From Bacteroidales bacterium (GTDB lineage Bacteria; Bacteroidota; Bacteroidia; Bacteroidales; UBA7960), in assembly GCA_003554665.1 (NCBI GenBank), contig PWGY01000232.1, positions 1 through 6,143 on the forward strand: a stretch of 6,143 nucleotides of DNA. Reading direction: 5' to 3'. The position numbers and the translations under genes were made by a program. Below are positions 1-5,846 of this stretch, piece after piece (within the stretch, counting starts at the first letter, position 1; each line of letters begins with the position of its first letter). Below the pieces are notes generated by a model. It was not told where the DNA came from. It saw only the letters and a list, made by a program, of their open reading frames with translations, and made no database searches.

Positions 1-223
1 CGCACAGGTGGGGTGCAATGTGGCGGGCCACCTCATAGGCACTTTCCATGGTCTCACCGTTGATGGTGAGAAAGGGACTGCATTCGCCAAATCCGGTAAG
101 GTTGTTGTCTGTGCGTATTTTAACAAGAAGGTTGTTGGCGTGGTCAAATCTTCCCAGCGAGATGACAAAAGCCTTTTTCAGTGGCACGGGTGACTGGTAG
201 ACAGAAATTTGGGTAATACGCAT
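1..223 (-). CDS. Enolase-superfamily dipeptide epimerase (N-terminal fragment)
   Basis: The minus strand is open from an ATG at 221-223 to the window edge, giving 74 complete codons. It begins MRITQISVYQSPVPLKKAF and includes NNLLVKIRTDN followed by GFGECSPFLTINGET (residues 44-58). This is the N-terminal capping domain of the muconate-lactonizing/mandelate racemase branch of the enolase superfamily. The GFGE..P....GET pattern is typical of dipeptide epimerases, which interconvert L- and D-residues in dipeptides such as L-Ala-D/L-Glu from murein recycling, probably in the cytoplasm. The catalytic barrel, with its two lysines and metal-binding acids, lies outside the window, so substrate and activity cannot be judged. 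It lies downstream of the protease gene on the same strand with a 76-base gap. It could be read through from that gene or use its own promoter at 260-288. Other enolase-superfamily members are the main alternative. Confidence 0.82.
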   Translation of the reverse strand, partial: MRITQISVYQSPVPLKKAFVISLGRFDHANNLLVKIRTDNNLTGFGECSPFLTINGETMESAYEVARHIAPHLC

Positions 224-259
224 GGCAGGAGCTATAATACATAAAGACCGCTAATATAT

Positions 260-288
260 GTATTATTTTAATAAGGCGGACCTGTCAA
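260..288 (-). promoter_or_regulatory. Possible promoter of the dipeptide epimerase gene
   Basis: On the minus strand TTGACA (288-283) is followed after exactly 17 bases by TAATAC (265-260), about 36 bases upstream of the epimerase ATG. This resembles a classical -35/-10 pair rather than the Bacteroidota TAnnTTTG element. The -10-like hexamer is also one side of a short inverted repeat (TAATA, four bases, TATTA). The region is AT-rich, so chance is a real alternative. Confidence 0.4.
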
Positions 289-299
289 TACTTTTATTT

Positions 300-1736
300 T
301 TAAAGGCTGAGTCCATACATTGCGCTTGTGCCGTCCGGATAAACCCCCTCAATATAAACATTACCTGAAAAATCCTCCAGAAGCTCCACTAAATGGCCTG
401 GTTCACTTACTCGCTGACGGTTAATGCCCAGTATTATAAAGCCCTCTCCTATGCCGGCTGTATCAAATTCGCCGGGGTCTAACTCAACGATCTGAACCCC
501 ATGCGGAATATTCAGCCTTTCTTTGATATCCTCCGGGGCCATGCGCAAGGTGGCACCCATCAATTCCTCTTCCTGTTGCATCCGTATCTCCCTGTGCTCG
601 TCCACGCTGATCAGTGTAGCCTCCAGCTCCATTTCCTGTCCGTTTCTCATCAGGGTTATGGCCACATTGTCGCCGGGGTGAAAACGGCGCACTTCCTGTT
701 GCAGCTCGCCTGAGCTATTTACCGTATTTCCGTTTACCTTCAGTATGACATCTCCTCCGCGAATGCCGACCTGATCTGTTGGGCCTCCCTCAAGGGCGCT
801 TTCCACATATACGCCGTCAAGATCGTGCAGGTCCTTTTCCTCCGCGAGTTCAGAGGTTACCTCCTGCAAGGTAATTCCCAGCAAACCCCTCCGGACTTCG
901 CCGAATTCCATGATATCTTCCTTTACCCTTTTTATAATACCGGAAGGGACTGCAAAGGCCGTCCCGATGTGGGTTTGGGTGGGAGAGATGATCAGGGTGG
1001 GGACACCCACAAGTTCTCCTTTCATATTTACAAGGGCACCGCCACTGTTCCCCACATTTACGGCAGCATCGGTCTGCAAAAACGACTCGAGGGGCATATC
1101 TGCTTCCTGGAGTACTCCCAGGGTCCGTTCCTTGGCGCTGATAATGCCTGCGGTTACTGATGAGGTCAGCCCGAAGGGGTTGCCTACAGCCAACACCCAC
1201 TCCCCCTTATTCAGTTCACCGGATTCGCCGAAGGGGATATAAGGCAGGTTCTCGCTGTCAATCCTGAGTATTGCAATATCGGTATCGGGGTCTTCTCCTT
1301 TTACCTCAGCCGTGAAGGTTCGCTGGTCATGAAGGGTCACCTGTATTTCATCAGCTTCGTGTATCACATGGTAATTGGTGACAATATTTCCGTCCGCGGT
1401 CACAATGACACCGGACCCGAAGCCTGCTTCAGGATCAGGATCCTCCCGCTCCCTTGGCCCGAAAAAGAATTCCAGCGGATCATGAACTTCAGGCCTGTCT
1501 CTTTCGCGAAGGGTTTTTACATGTACGACTCCATGAACCGTGCGCTCAGCAGCATAGGTGAAATCCATGTTGTCGGGGTTAAAATTTTCGGGCATATCGG
1601 TTTGCCATGCCTGCCGTGTCATTGTGGCCCTGCCTGAGTTATTCACGTGGTCTGTCACACGCACATAGGTAAAAACGGCAATCAGACTGGCAGTTACCGC
1701 AATAATCAAATAAGAAAAGATGTGCCTGATTTTCAT
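300..1736 (-). CDS. HtrA/Deg-family periplasmic serine protease with two PDZ domains
   Basis: This 478-residue protein is a trypsin-fold (S1C) protease/chaperone that should degrade or hold misfolded envelope proteins in the periplasm. A hydrophobic segment at residues about 8-25 after MKIRH acts as signal peptide or membrane anchor. The protease domain spans about 60-275. The catalytic triad is visible: His123 in TNYHVI, Asp153 in DTDIAILRI and Ser231 in GNSGGALVN. The activation-loop motif AVGNPFGL (183-190) is present. PDZ1 covers about 283-378, with a GLLGI start and the GIRGGDVILKVNG core. PDZ2 covers about 390-478 and is more divergent. Length and domain order match Bacteroidota DegQ/DegP-like proteins. 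One small oddity is NVGNSGG, where NPGNSGG is usual. The ATG at 1736-1734 is supported by the signal segment directly after it and by an A-rich ACAGGAAA just upstream. It is transcribed away from the tRNA and kinase. The family call is secure; choosing between degP, degQ and degS is not possible. Confidence 0.96.
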   Translation of the reverse strand: MKIRHIFSYLIIAVTASLIAVFTYVRVTDHVNNSGRATMTRQAWQTDMPENFNPDNMDFTYAAERTVHGVVHVKTLRERDRPEVHDPLEFFFGPREREDPDPEAGFGSGVIVTADGNIVTNYHVIHEADEIQVTLHDQRTFTAEVKGEDPDTDIAILRIDSENLPYIPFGESGELNKGEWVLAVGNPFGLTSSVTAGIISAKERTLGVLQEADMPLESFLQTDAAVNVGNSGGALVNMKGELVGVPTLIISPTQTHIGTAFAVPSGIIKRVKEDIMEFGEVRRGLLGITLQEVTSELAEEKDLHDLDGVYVESALEGGPTDQVGIRGGDVILKVNGNTVNSSGELQQEVRRFHPGDNVAITLMRNGQEMELEATLISVDEHREIRMQQEEELMGATLRMAPEDIKERLNIPHGVQIVELDPGEFDTAGIGEGFIILGINRQRVSEPGHLVELLEDFSGNVYIEGVYPDGTSAMYGLSL

Positions 1737-1743
1737 TTTCCTG

Positions 1744-1760
1744 TTTTTTTATCAAAAAAA
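1744..1760. repeat. T7/A7 inverted repeat in the protease leader
   Basis: Seven T, three bases (ATC) and seven A form a perfect AT-only inverted repeat 8-24 bases upstream of the protease start codon, within its probable 5' untranslated region. An RNA hairpin of this kind would be weak. It may simply be the AT-rich, unstructured leader common before Bacteroidota genes. Confidence 0.45.
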
Positions 1761-1771
1761 GAAAACTGCCC

Positions 1772-1800
1772 CAAATATCAAAGTTTGGACATTGATCAAA
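1772..1800 (-). promoter_or_regulatory. Possible Bacteroidota-type promoter of the protease gene
   Basis: On the minus strand TTTG (1800-1797) is followed after 17 bases by GATATTTG (1779-1772), which matches the TAnnTTTG -7 consensus at all but the first base. It lies about 36 bases upstream of the protease ATG. The spacing is slightly shorter than usual for the -33/-7 pair, so the call is tentative. Confidence 0.38.
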
Positions 1801-1897
1801 ATGGTTGAATGGGTTGCATGACTTGCCTGATTTTTTTACGGAGATCATTTGTTCCTGGGATTTTAGTTGCCAGGTCACGGTAAAACTGTTTTTCTGC

Positions 1898-1905
1898 TAT
1901 ATTTG
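1898..1905 (+). promoter_or_regulatory. -7 promoter element of the tRNA-Gly gene
   Basis: TATATTTG is a perfect match to the Bacteroidota -7 consensus TAnnTTTG. It ends 10 bases before the first base of the tRNA, so transcription would begin only a few bases upstream of the mature 5' end. I see no good TTTG -33 box at the usual spacing; the nearest TTG (1867-1869) is too far away. Confidence 0.6.
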
Positions 1906-1915
1906 CATTTGCAAA

Positions 1916-1988
1916 GCGGAAATAGCTCATCCGGGAGAGCGTCAGCTTCCCAAGCTGAAGGTGGCGGGTTCGAGTCCCGTTTTCCGCT
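1916..1988 (+). tRNA. tRNA-Gly (anticodon CCC)
   Basis: A full cloverleaf can be folded by hand. The acceptor stem GCGGAAA pairs perfectly with TTTCCGC at 1981-1987. The D stem is GCTC/GAGC with loop ATCCGGGA. The anticodon stem TCAGC/GCTGA closes the seven-base loop TTCCCAA, which places anticodon CCC at 1949-1951. The T arm is GCGGG-TTCGAGT-CCCGT. The discriminator base is T at 1988, as is usual for bacterial tRNA-Gly. The length is 73 bases and CCA is not encoded, so CCA-adding enzyme would be needed. The anticodon reads GGG codons. The gene stands alone between a divergent protease and a kinase. The T-rich sequence just after it (1988-1996 and 2004-2010) may help end transcription. Confidence 0.97.
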
Positions 1989-2011
1989 TATTTTTTATTC
2001 CCTATTTTTTG

Positions 2012-2019
2012 TACTTTTG
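2012..2019 (+). promoter_or_regulatory. -7 promoter element of the histidine kinase gene
   Basis: TACTTTTG matches the Bacteroidota -7 consensus TAnnTTTG exactly and sits 29 bases before the kinase ATG. That would give a leader of roughly 20 bases. No clear TTTG -33 box is visible, as the upstream stretch is the T-rich tail of the tRNA gene. The kinase could also receive read-through from the tRNA promoter. Confidence 0.5.
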
Positions 2020-2048
2020 CCGGCCAATATTTTGAAAACAAACCATTT

Positions 2049-3518
2049 ATGTATCCCGCATTTTACAAAACCCTGGTGCACGAGGCACCCATCGGATATG
2101 CCCACCACAAAATCGTATTGGACAAAGCCGGAAAACCAGTGGATTATACCTTCCTGGAGGTGAATAAAGCTTTTGAAGAACTGACGGGTTTGGCGGCAAA
2201 CGACATTACCGGCAAAAAGGCCACTGAGGTTTTGCCCGGCATCACGGATGACCCCTTCGACTGGATCGGCTTTTATGGGGAGGTTGCGCTGGAGGGAGAG
2301 CGAAAAACTTTTCAGCAATACTCAGCTGGATTGAAACGATGGTATGAGGTCAAAACCTATTCCCCGAAAAAGGGCTATTTTATCACGATTTTCCTGGACA
2401 TCACCCAGACCAAAGAGCCGATGGAACGACTGAAGCATTACCAGGAAAGGCTGTCGCAGGCACAGTCCTTTACCAAAACCGGGCTTTGGGAGTATGACAT
2501 TCATACGGGGCAGCTTTACTGGTCGAAAGAGTGTGAAGCACTCTTTGGCCTGGAGGAGGGTGAATTTCCGGGCAGCTTTGAGGCCTTTCTGGAAAGGGTG
2601 CATCCCGATGACCGGGATTACGTGTCCAGGATAAACCAGCCGATAGTAAAGCAGCGCTCCGGTCAGTCTTTGGAGTATGAGCATCGAATCATCAGGAAAG
2701 ACGGGGAGTTCAGATGGGTCCGTGAAACTGCGGGAATCAGCAAAGATGCTAATGGCAAGCCGGAAAAGATTACCGGCTTCATCGTCGACATCACCAGGCA
2801 AAAAAAGGCCGAGGAAGCCATCGAAAAAGAAGAAAAGCTCCGGCAAATCATTGACAACTATGAAGGCCTCTTCTGGTTAAGGGCCGCCGACACACACAAG
2901 ATCTTATACATCAGCCCGGGTTATGAGGAGGTTTTCGGGAAAACGGCTGAAAGCCTCTATGAGGACCCTGCTTCCTTCCTGGATAACATCCATGAAGAAG
3001 ACAAAGCCCGGATTGGGAAAGATTATGAGACATTCAAGCTTACGGGTCAATTTAACACAGAATACCGGATGCATTCAGCGAATGGCAGCATACGCTGGAT
3101 AACCACAAGGACCTTTCCTGTAAAGAATGCCCAGGGGGAAACCATTCGTTATGCGGGCATTGCGGGAGACATTACGGAGCGGAAGTTGGCAGAAGAAGCA
3201 CTGCAAAGAAGCAATCAACAACTTGAATCCTTGTTTGAAATAAGCAAACAAGTTACCTGCTCGACGGATCAAGATGCGCTTATGCAGATGATCGTTAACA
3301 ATGTTATCAAACTTGCCGGGTTGGGCACAGGCGCCATTTACCTAAAAAAAGATGATGGTAACATAAGACTTTCTGCCACGATACCTGCTTTGCCTGATGG
3401 TTTTCCGGAGGAGCTGCGATTTGCCAATATAAAAGATCATCCGCACATAAAAAAAGCATTGCAAACCGGCGGAGTATGTGCTGATGGAGGATGCATCGAC
3501 AGCCAGGCTGACATCTGA
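2049..3518 (+). CDS. Hybrid histidine kinase, N-terminal part: three PAS domains and half a GAF domain
   Basis: This 489-residue frame holds the sensory half of a multi-sensor hybrid kinase. PAS1 is at about 1-120, with APIGYAHHKIV, then VNKAFEELTGL and a closing FLDITQTKE. PAS2 is at about 140-255, a PAS-3-like fold with GLWEYDIHTGQLYWS, HPDDR, FRWVRE and closing VDITRQKKAEE. PAS3 is at about 262-382, closing with GDITERKLAEE. A coiled linker (about 380-398) leads into a GAF domain that starts near 390. There is no transmembrane segment, so it should sense cytoplasmic signals, possibly through bound small molecules. The ATG at 2049 fits the usual start of this PAS type. Normal GAF sequence ends near Val476; the last 13 residues look like out-of-frame translation before the stop. 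The missing remainder of GAF, the kinase core and the receiver continue in the +1 frame from 3478. On its own this fragment cannot act as a kinase. Confidence 0.88.
   Translation: MYPAFYKTLVHEAPIGYAHHKIVLDKAGKPVDYTFLEVNKAFEELTGLAANDITGKKATEVLPGITDDPFDWIGFYGEVALEGERKTFQQYSAGLKRWYEVKTYSPKKGYFITIFLDITQTKEPMERLKHYQERLSQAQSFTKTGLWEYDIHTGQLYWSKECEALFGLEEGEFPGSFEAFLERVHPDDRDYVSRINQPIVKQRSGQSLEYEHRIIRKDGEFRWVRETAGISKDANGKPEKITGFIVDITRQKKAEEAIEKEEKLRQIIDNYEGLFWLRAADTHKILYISPGYEEVFGKTAESLYEDPASFLDNIHEEDKARIGKDYETFKLTGQFNTEYRMHSANGSIRWITTRTFPVKNAQGETIRYAGIAGDITERKLAEEALQRSNQQLESLFEISKQVTCSTDQDALMQMIVNNVIKLAGLGTGAIYLKKDDGNIRLSATIPALPDGFPEELRFANIKDHPHIKKALQTGGVCADGGCIDSQADI
3474..3480 (+). other. Reading-frame break within the hybrid kinase gene
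   Basis: The sequence GTATGTG marks the probable site. In the upstream frame it reads Val-Cys-Ala-Asp-Gly-Gly-Cys and stops at 3518. If the A at 3476 is dropped, the text becomes GGVVLMEDAST, a normal GAF-domain passage that continues in frame to 4878 and gives one 942-residue protein. The two frames are both open only between 3451 and 3518, so the lesion must lie there. Whether it is a real mutation or a sequencing error cannot be told from one sequence. Confidence 0.8.
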
Positions 3519-4878
3519 AGAAAAGAAAGCCGTTGATCAAAGAAACCTCAGAACAAATCTTTACCTGCCCATCATGATAAGGGAGGCAGCCATAGGGGTG
3601 TTGATTTTGTCGTCTGTTGGAAAAACCCGGACGTTTACATCGGAAGATCTTAATCTGCTTAGAGGATTTGCATTTCAGGCAGCACATATCATCGATAATG
3701 TGAACAACTACACAGATTTAAAAAAACACGCACAGGAACTAATTATTGCCAAAGAAAAGGCCGAAGAGAGCGACCGCCTCAAGTCGGCCTTCCTGGCGAC
3801 CATGAACCACGAACTGCGTACACCGCTGAACCACGTCATCGGCTTCAGCGACTTGATTCAGTCGATGGCAGAAAATGATGACATCCGCGACTTTGGTGCC
3901 AGCATTTATAAGAGCGGCAACAACCTGCTTGCCATCATCGAAGATATTTTTGCGCTGGCCATTGCCGAACAGGATAAGGTACGCGTGAAACAGGAGCACT
4001 TTTCCGTGATGGAGCTGCTGAATGATGCCAAATCAAGTCTGGAAGGTATACTAAGATCAGCTGGAAAAAGCGAAATGATCAAAGTGTCGCTCAAACCTGA
4101 ACTAAAGATCCTGAAATCTGATGTGTACGGCGATCGCACCAAGATTAACCAGGTACTCAATAATCTATTTAAAAATGCGGTAAAATTCACGGAAAAAGGA
4201 GAAATTGAATTCGGTTTTTTCCGGGAAGGAAGTGATCACATAACAATGTATGTTAAAGATACCGGAATAGGTGTTCCGGAAGACAAAAAAGAGGTGATCT
4301 TCGAATTTTTCCGGCAAGGGGACGATTCTGATGGCCGGCAATTTGATGGTGTTGGCATCGGACTTACAATTTCCAAACGTATTCTGGAAGCCATAGATGG
4401 CAAGATTTGGCTGGAGTCGGAAGAAGATGAGGGATCCATTTTTTACTTTAGCATCCCGCTTGAGATGACTGACAAGATAATTTCAAGCAAAAATTCTTCC
4501 CTTGCGGCTCCGAACCTAACAAGGTATAAGCTTTTGGTGGTCGAAGATGACGGGGAAAGTATGCTGATGTTGTGTGCACTATTGAAGGAAACAGGTGCAG
4601 AGATATTAAAAGCTGAGAGTTGGGAGGAAGCCCTGAAGGTCCTGGGTGATCACCCGGATACAAATGTTGCTCTGGTGGACCTGCAAATAGCTGGTTTGGA
4701 GGTGACAAGGAGCATCAAGGCACAAAGGGCTGACCTTCCTGTGATTGCATTGACTGCCTTTACTCTTGCAGCTGAAAGGGAAAAAGCAAAGGAAGCCAGA
4801 TGCGACTACTTGCTCACCAAGCCGGTAAACCGGGAAATGTTATACAAAGTTCTTGAAAACTATCTGCAATCCGGGTAA
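3478..4878 (+). CDS. Hybrid histidine kinase, C-terminal part: GAF end, HisKA, HATPase and receiver domain
   Basis: This is the catalytic half of the same kinase, 466 residues if started at GTG 3478; ATG 3484 is the next choice. The end of GAF covers about 1-76, with NLYLPIMIREAAIGVLILSS. A helix leads to HisKA at about 98-165, with phospho-accepting His111 in NHELRTPLN. The HATPase domain covers about 215-328, with N-box Asn233 (NLFKNAVKF), G1 box DTGIGVP (261-267) and G2 box GVGIGLTISKRI (291-302). The receiver domain covers about 350-464, with acidic pair EDD (356-358), phospho-acceptor Asp401, Thr426 in ALTA and Lys448 in TKPV. All expected kinase residues are present. The loop after Asp401 reads DLQIAGLEV, about three residues shorter than the common DxQMPxMDGLE form. 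There is no DNA-binding output domain, so phosphate would pass to another protein or be used for feedback. The frame overlaps the upstream one by 41 bases and lacks a clear ribosome-binding site, so it is probably the severed end of one gene. Confidence 0.9.
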   Translation: MLMEDASTARLTSEEKKAVDQRNLRTNLYLPIMIREAAIGVLILSSVGKTRTFTSEDLNLLRGFAFQAAHIIDNVNNYTDLKKHAQELIIAKEKAEESDRLKSAFLATMNHELRTPLNHVIGFSDLIQSMAENDDIRDFGASIYKSGNNLLAIIEDIFALAIAEQDKVRVKQEHFSVMELLNDAKSSLEGILRSAGKSEMIKVSLKPELKILKSDVYGDRTKINQVLNNLFKNAVKFTEKGEIEFGFFREGSDHITMYVKDTGIGVPEDKKEVIFEFFRQGDDSDGRQFDGVGIGLTISKRILEAIDGKIWLESEEDEGSIFYFSIPLEMTDKIISSKNSSLAAPNLTRYKLLVVEDDGESMLMLCALLKETGAEILKAESWEEALKVLGDHPDTNVALVDLQIAGLEVTRSIKAQRADLPVIALTAFTLAAEREKAKEARCDYLLTKPVNREMLYKVLENYLQSG

Positions 4879-4885
4879 TCCCTTA

Positions 4886-4926
4886 CCTGATGTCACAAGG
4901 CCAGGAAACACTTCAGGCTGTTTTTT
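4886..4926 (+). terminator. Probable intrinsic terminator after the kinase gene
   Basis: CCTGATGT (4886-4893) can pair with ACA..TCAGG (4908-4917) across a two-base bulge. It is followed shortly by six T (4921-4926). The hairpin begins 8 bases after the kinase stop codon. The imperfect stem and long loop keep this tentative, but position and T tract fit a Rho-independent terminator. Confidence 0.5.
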
Positions 4927-4971
4927 CAATCATTATGCAGTGATTTATCAGAAATAACTGGACGGAGCCAA

Positions 4972-4987
4972 TAATTTTCTATATTTC
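4972..4987 (+). promoter_or_regulatory. Possible promoter region of the guanidino hydrolase gene
   Basis: Two adjacent octamers, TAATTTTC (4972-4979) and TATATTTC (4980-4987), each match the Bacteroidota -7 consensus TAnnTTTG at seven of eight positions. The second ends 17 bases before the ATG at 5005. No convincing -33 TTTG box is seen. A promoter is expected here because a terminator-like hairpin separates this gene from the kinase. Confidence 0.35.
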
Positions 4988-5004
4988 CGGATTATATCTG
5001 AATT

Positions 5005-5835
5005 ATGGAATTCGGTGCCGATAATTTATTTCAACCCTTAAGGGATGTGATAGTCGCGAAACCCTTGTATTTCGACATTGCAACCCTGGAAACTCCCTGG
5101 CAGAAAGCCTGGTTCGGGAAAATTAACCGGCAACTGGCCATCCGGCAGCATGAAGCCATGTGTGCTGCACTGGAGGCAGAAGGGGTGAGGTGTCACTTCC
5201 TTTCCCCTGTAAAGGACGACCCTGATCAAAAAGACACCAGGGATGTGGGCATCATCTCCTCAAAAGGTGCCATCGTCGCATCCCAAAAGCACATGGAAGT
5301 GAAAAGGGGAGAAGCCAACGCTTTCATCGAATTTTGCAAAAGACACGACATTCCTGTTCTGAACAGGTATCGGAGCATTCAATTTGAGGGGGGTGATTTT
5401 TTCTTTCTCGATGAAGACACCGCCATAATGGGTGTAGGTGCAAGAACCGGCCAGGAGGGCGCTTTGGCAGTCAGGGAATTGTTGAATAAAGAAGATTTTC
5501 AGATTTTACCCCATCAGGTTGCGCATCACCTGGACGGGGCTTTCAACATCATCTCAAAAGAGATGGCTGTGCTGGATGAACGGTACATCAATGTCGGTGA
5601 TTTCCCCTACCTGAAAGATCAGCGGATCATATCTGTTTCAAAAGAAGATCCGATGACCATGCCCGCAAACTTCCTGTTATTAAGGGAAAATAAAATTCTG
5701 GCTGATGCAGGTTGCCATGCGTTTAATCAAAAACTGGCAAATGAAGGGGTGGAGGTGATTGAGGTTGATGTTTCTGAATTAAAGAAAAATGGCGGCGGCA
5801 TACGGTGCATGACCTTGCCCGTGTTGAGAAAGTGA
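5005..5835 (+). CDS. Arginine deiminase/DDAH-like guanidino-group hydrolase (amidinotransferase superfamily)
   Basis: This 276-residue protein belongs to the pentein-fold guanidino-modifying enzymes, which attack a guanidinium carbon with a cysteine. It is predicted cytoplasmic, having no signal peptide. The opening PLRDVIVAKP (11-20) is the usual first strand. TRDVG (78-82) and RGE (101-103) match family substrate-site segments. Glu128 in FEGGDF, His175 in HHLDGAF and Cys268 in GGGIRCMTLP form the expected catalytic set. Arg147 in GVGARTG is a likely carboxylate-binding arginine. The length is close to DDAH-like members (about 250-280) and much shorter than classical arginine deiminases (about 400). 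The likely reaction is hydrolysis of arginine or a methylated or related guanidine to citrulline or a relative. Transfer of the amidino group is possible but less likely. The substrate is not fixed by these motifs. It stands as a single-gene unit between a terminator and the convergent purE, so context gives no pathway clue. Confidence 0.88.
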   Translation: MEFGADNLFQPLRDVIVAKPLYFDIATLETPWQKAWFGKINRQLAIRQHEAMCAALEAEGVRCHFLSPVKDDPDQKDTRDVGIISSKGAIVASQKHMEVKRGEANAFIEFCKRHDIPVLNRYRSIQFEGGDFFFLDEDTAIMGVGARTGQEGALAVRELLNKEDFQILPHQVAHHLDGAFNIISKEMAVLDERYINVGDFPYLKDQRIISVSKEDPMTMPANFLLLRENKILADAGCHAFNQKLANEGVEVIEVDVSELKKNGGGIRCMTLPVLRK

Positions 5836-5846
5836 TCAGCCTTTCT
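5827..5846. terminator. Small hairpin at the convergent gene junction, possible bidirectional terminator
   Basis: AGAAAG (5827-5832) and CTTTCT (5841-5846) form a 6-base-pair stem around an 8-base loop that contains both stop codons. Neither side has a convincing T tract, so it is a weak candidate for ending the two converging transcripts. Confidence 0.25.

Noticed and set aside
8..193. Plus-strand open frame opposite the epimerase
   Set aside because: It is antisense to a well-supported enolase-superfamily N-terminus and has no family-like sequence.
1916..1988. tRNA-Gly as an integration (att) site for a mobile element
   Set aside because: I see no second copy of the tRNA 3' end in the window and no integrase, transposase or phage gene nearby.
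1639..2318. Several open frames on both strands across the protease leader, the tRNA and the kinase start
   Set aside because: They run through a perfect tRNA cloverleaf or known coding sequence and show no recognisable protein features. They are chance frames.
3449..3484. Programmed -1 ribosomal frameshift at A AAA AAA to make the full kinase
   Set aside because: A -1 shift enters a frame that stops at TGA 3482-3484 after nine or so codons. The kinase core lies in the +1 frame, so a simple -1 event does not rejoin the gene.
3478..4878. An independent, intentionally separate kinase gene starting at GTG 3478
   Set aside because: The frame begins in the middle of a GAF domain whose first half is in the upstream frame, has no clear ribosome-binding site and overlaps it by 41 bases. 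A broken single gene explains this better, though coupled translation cannot be excluded.
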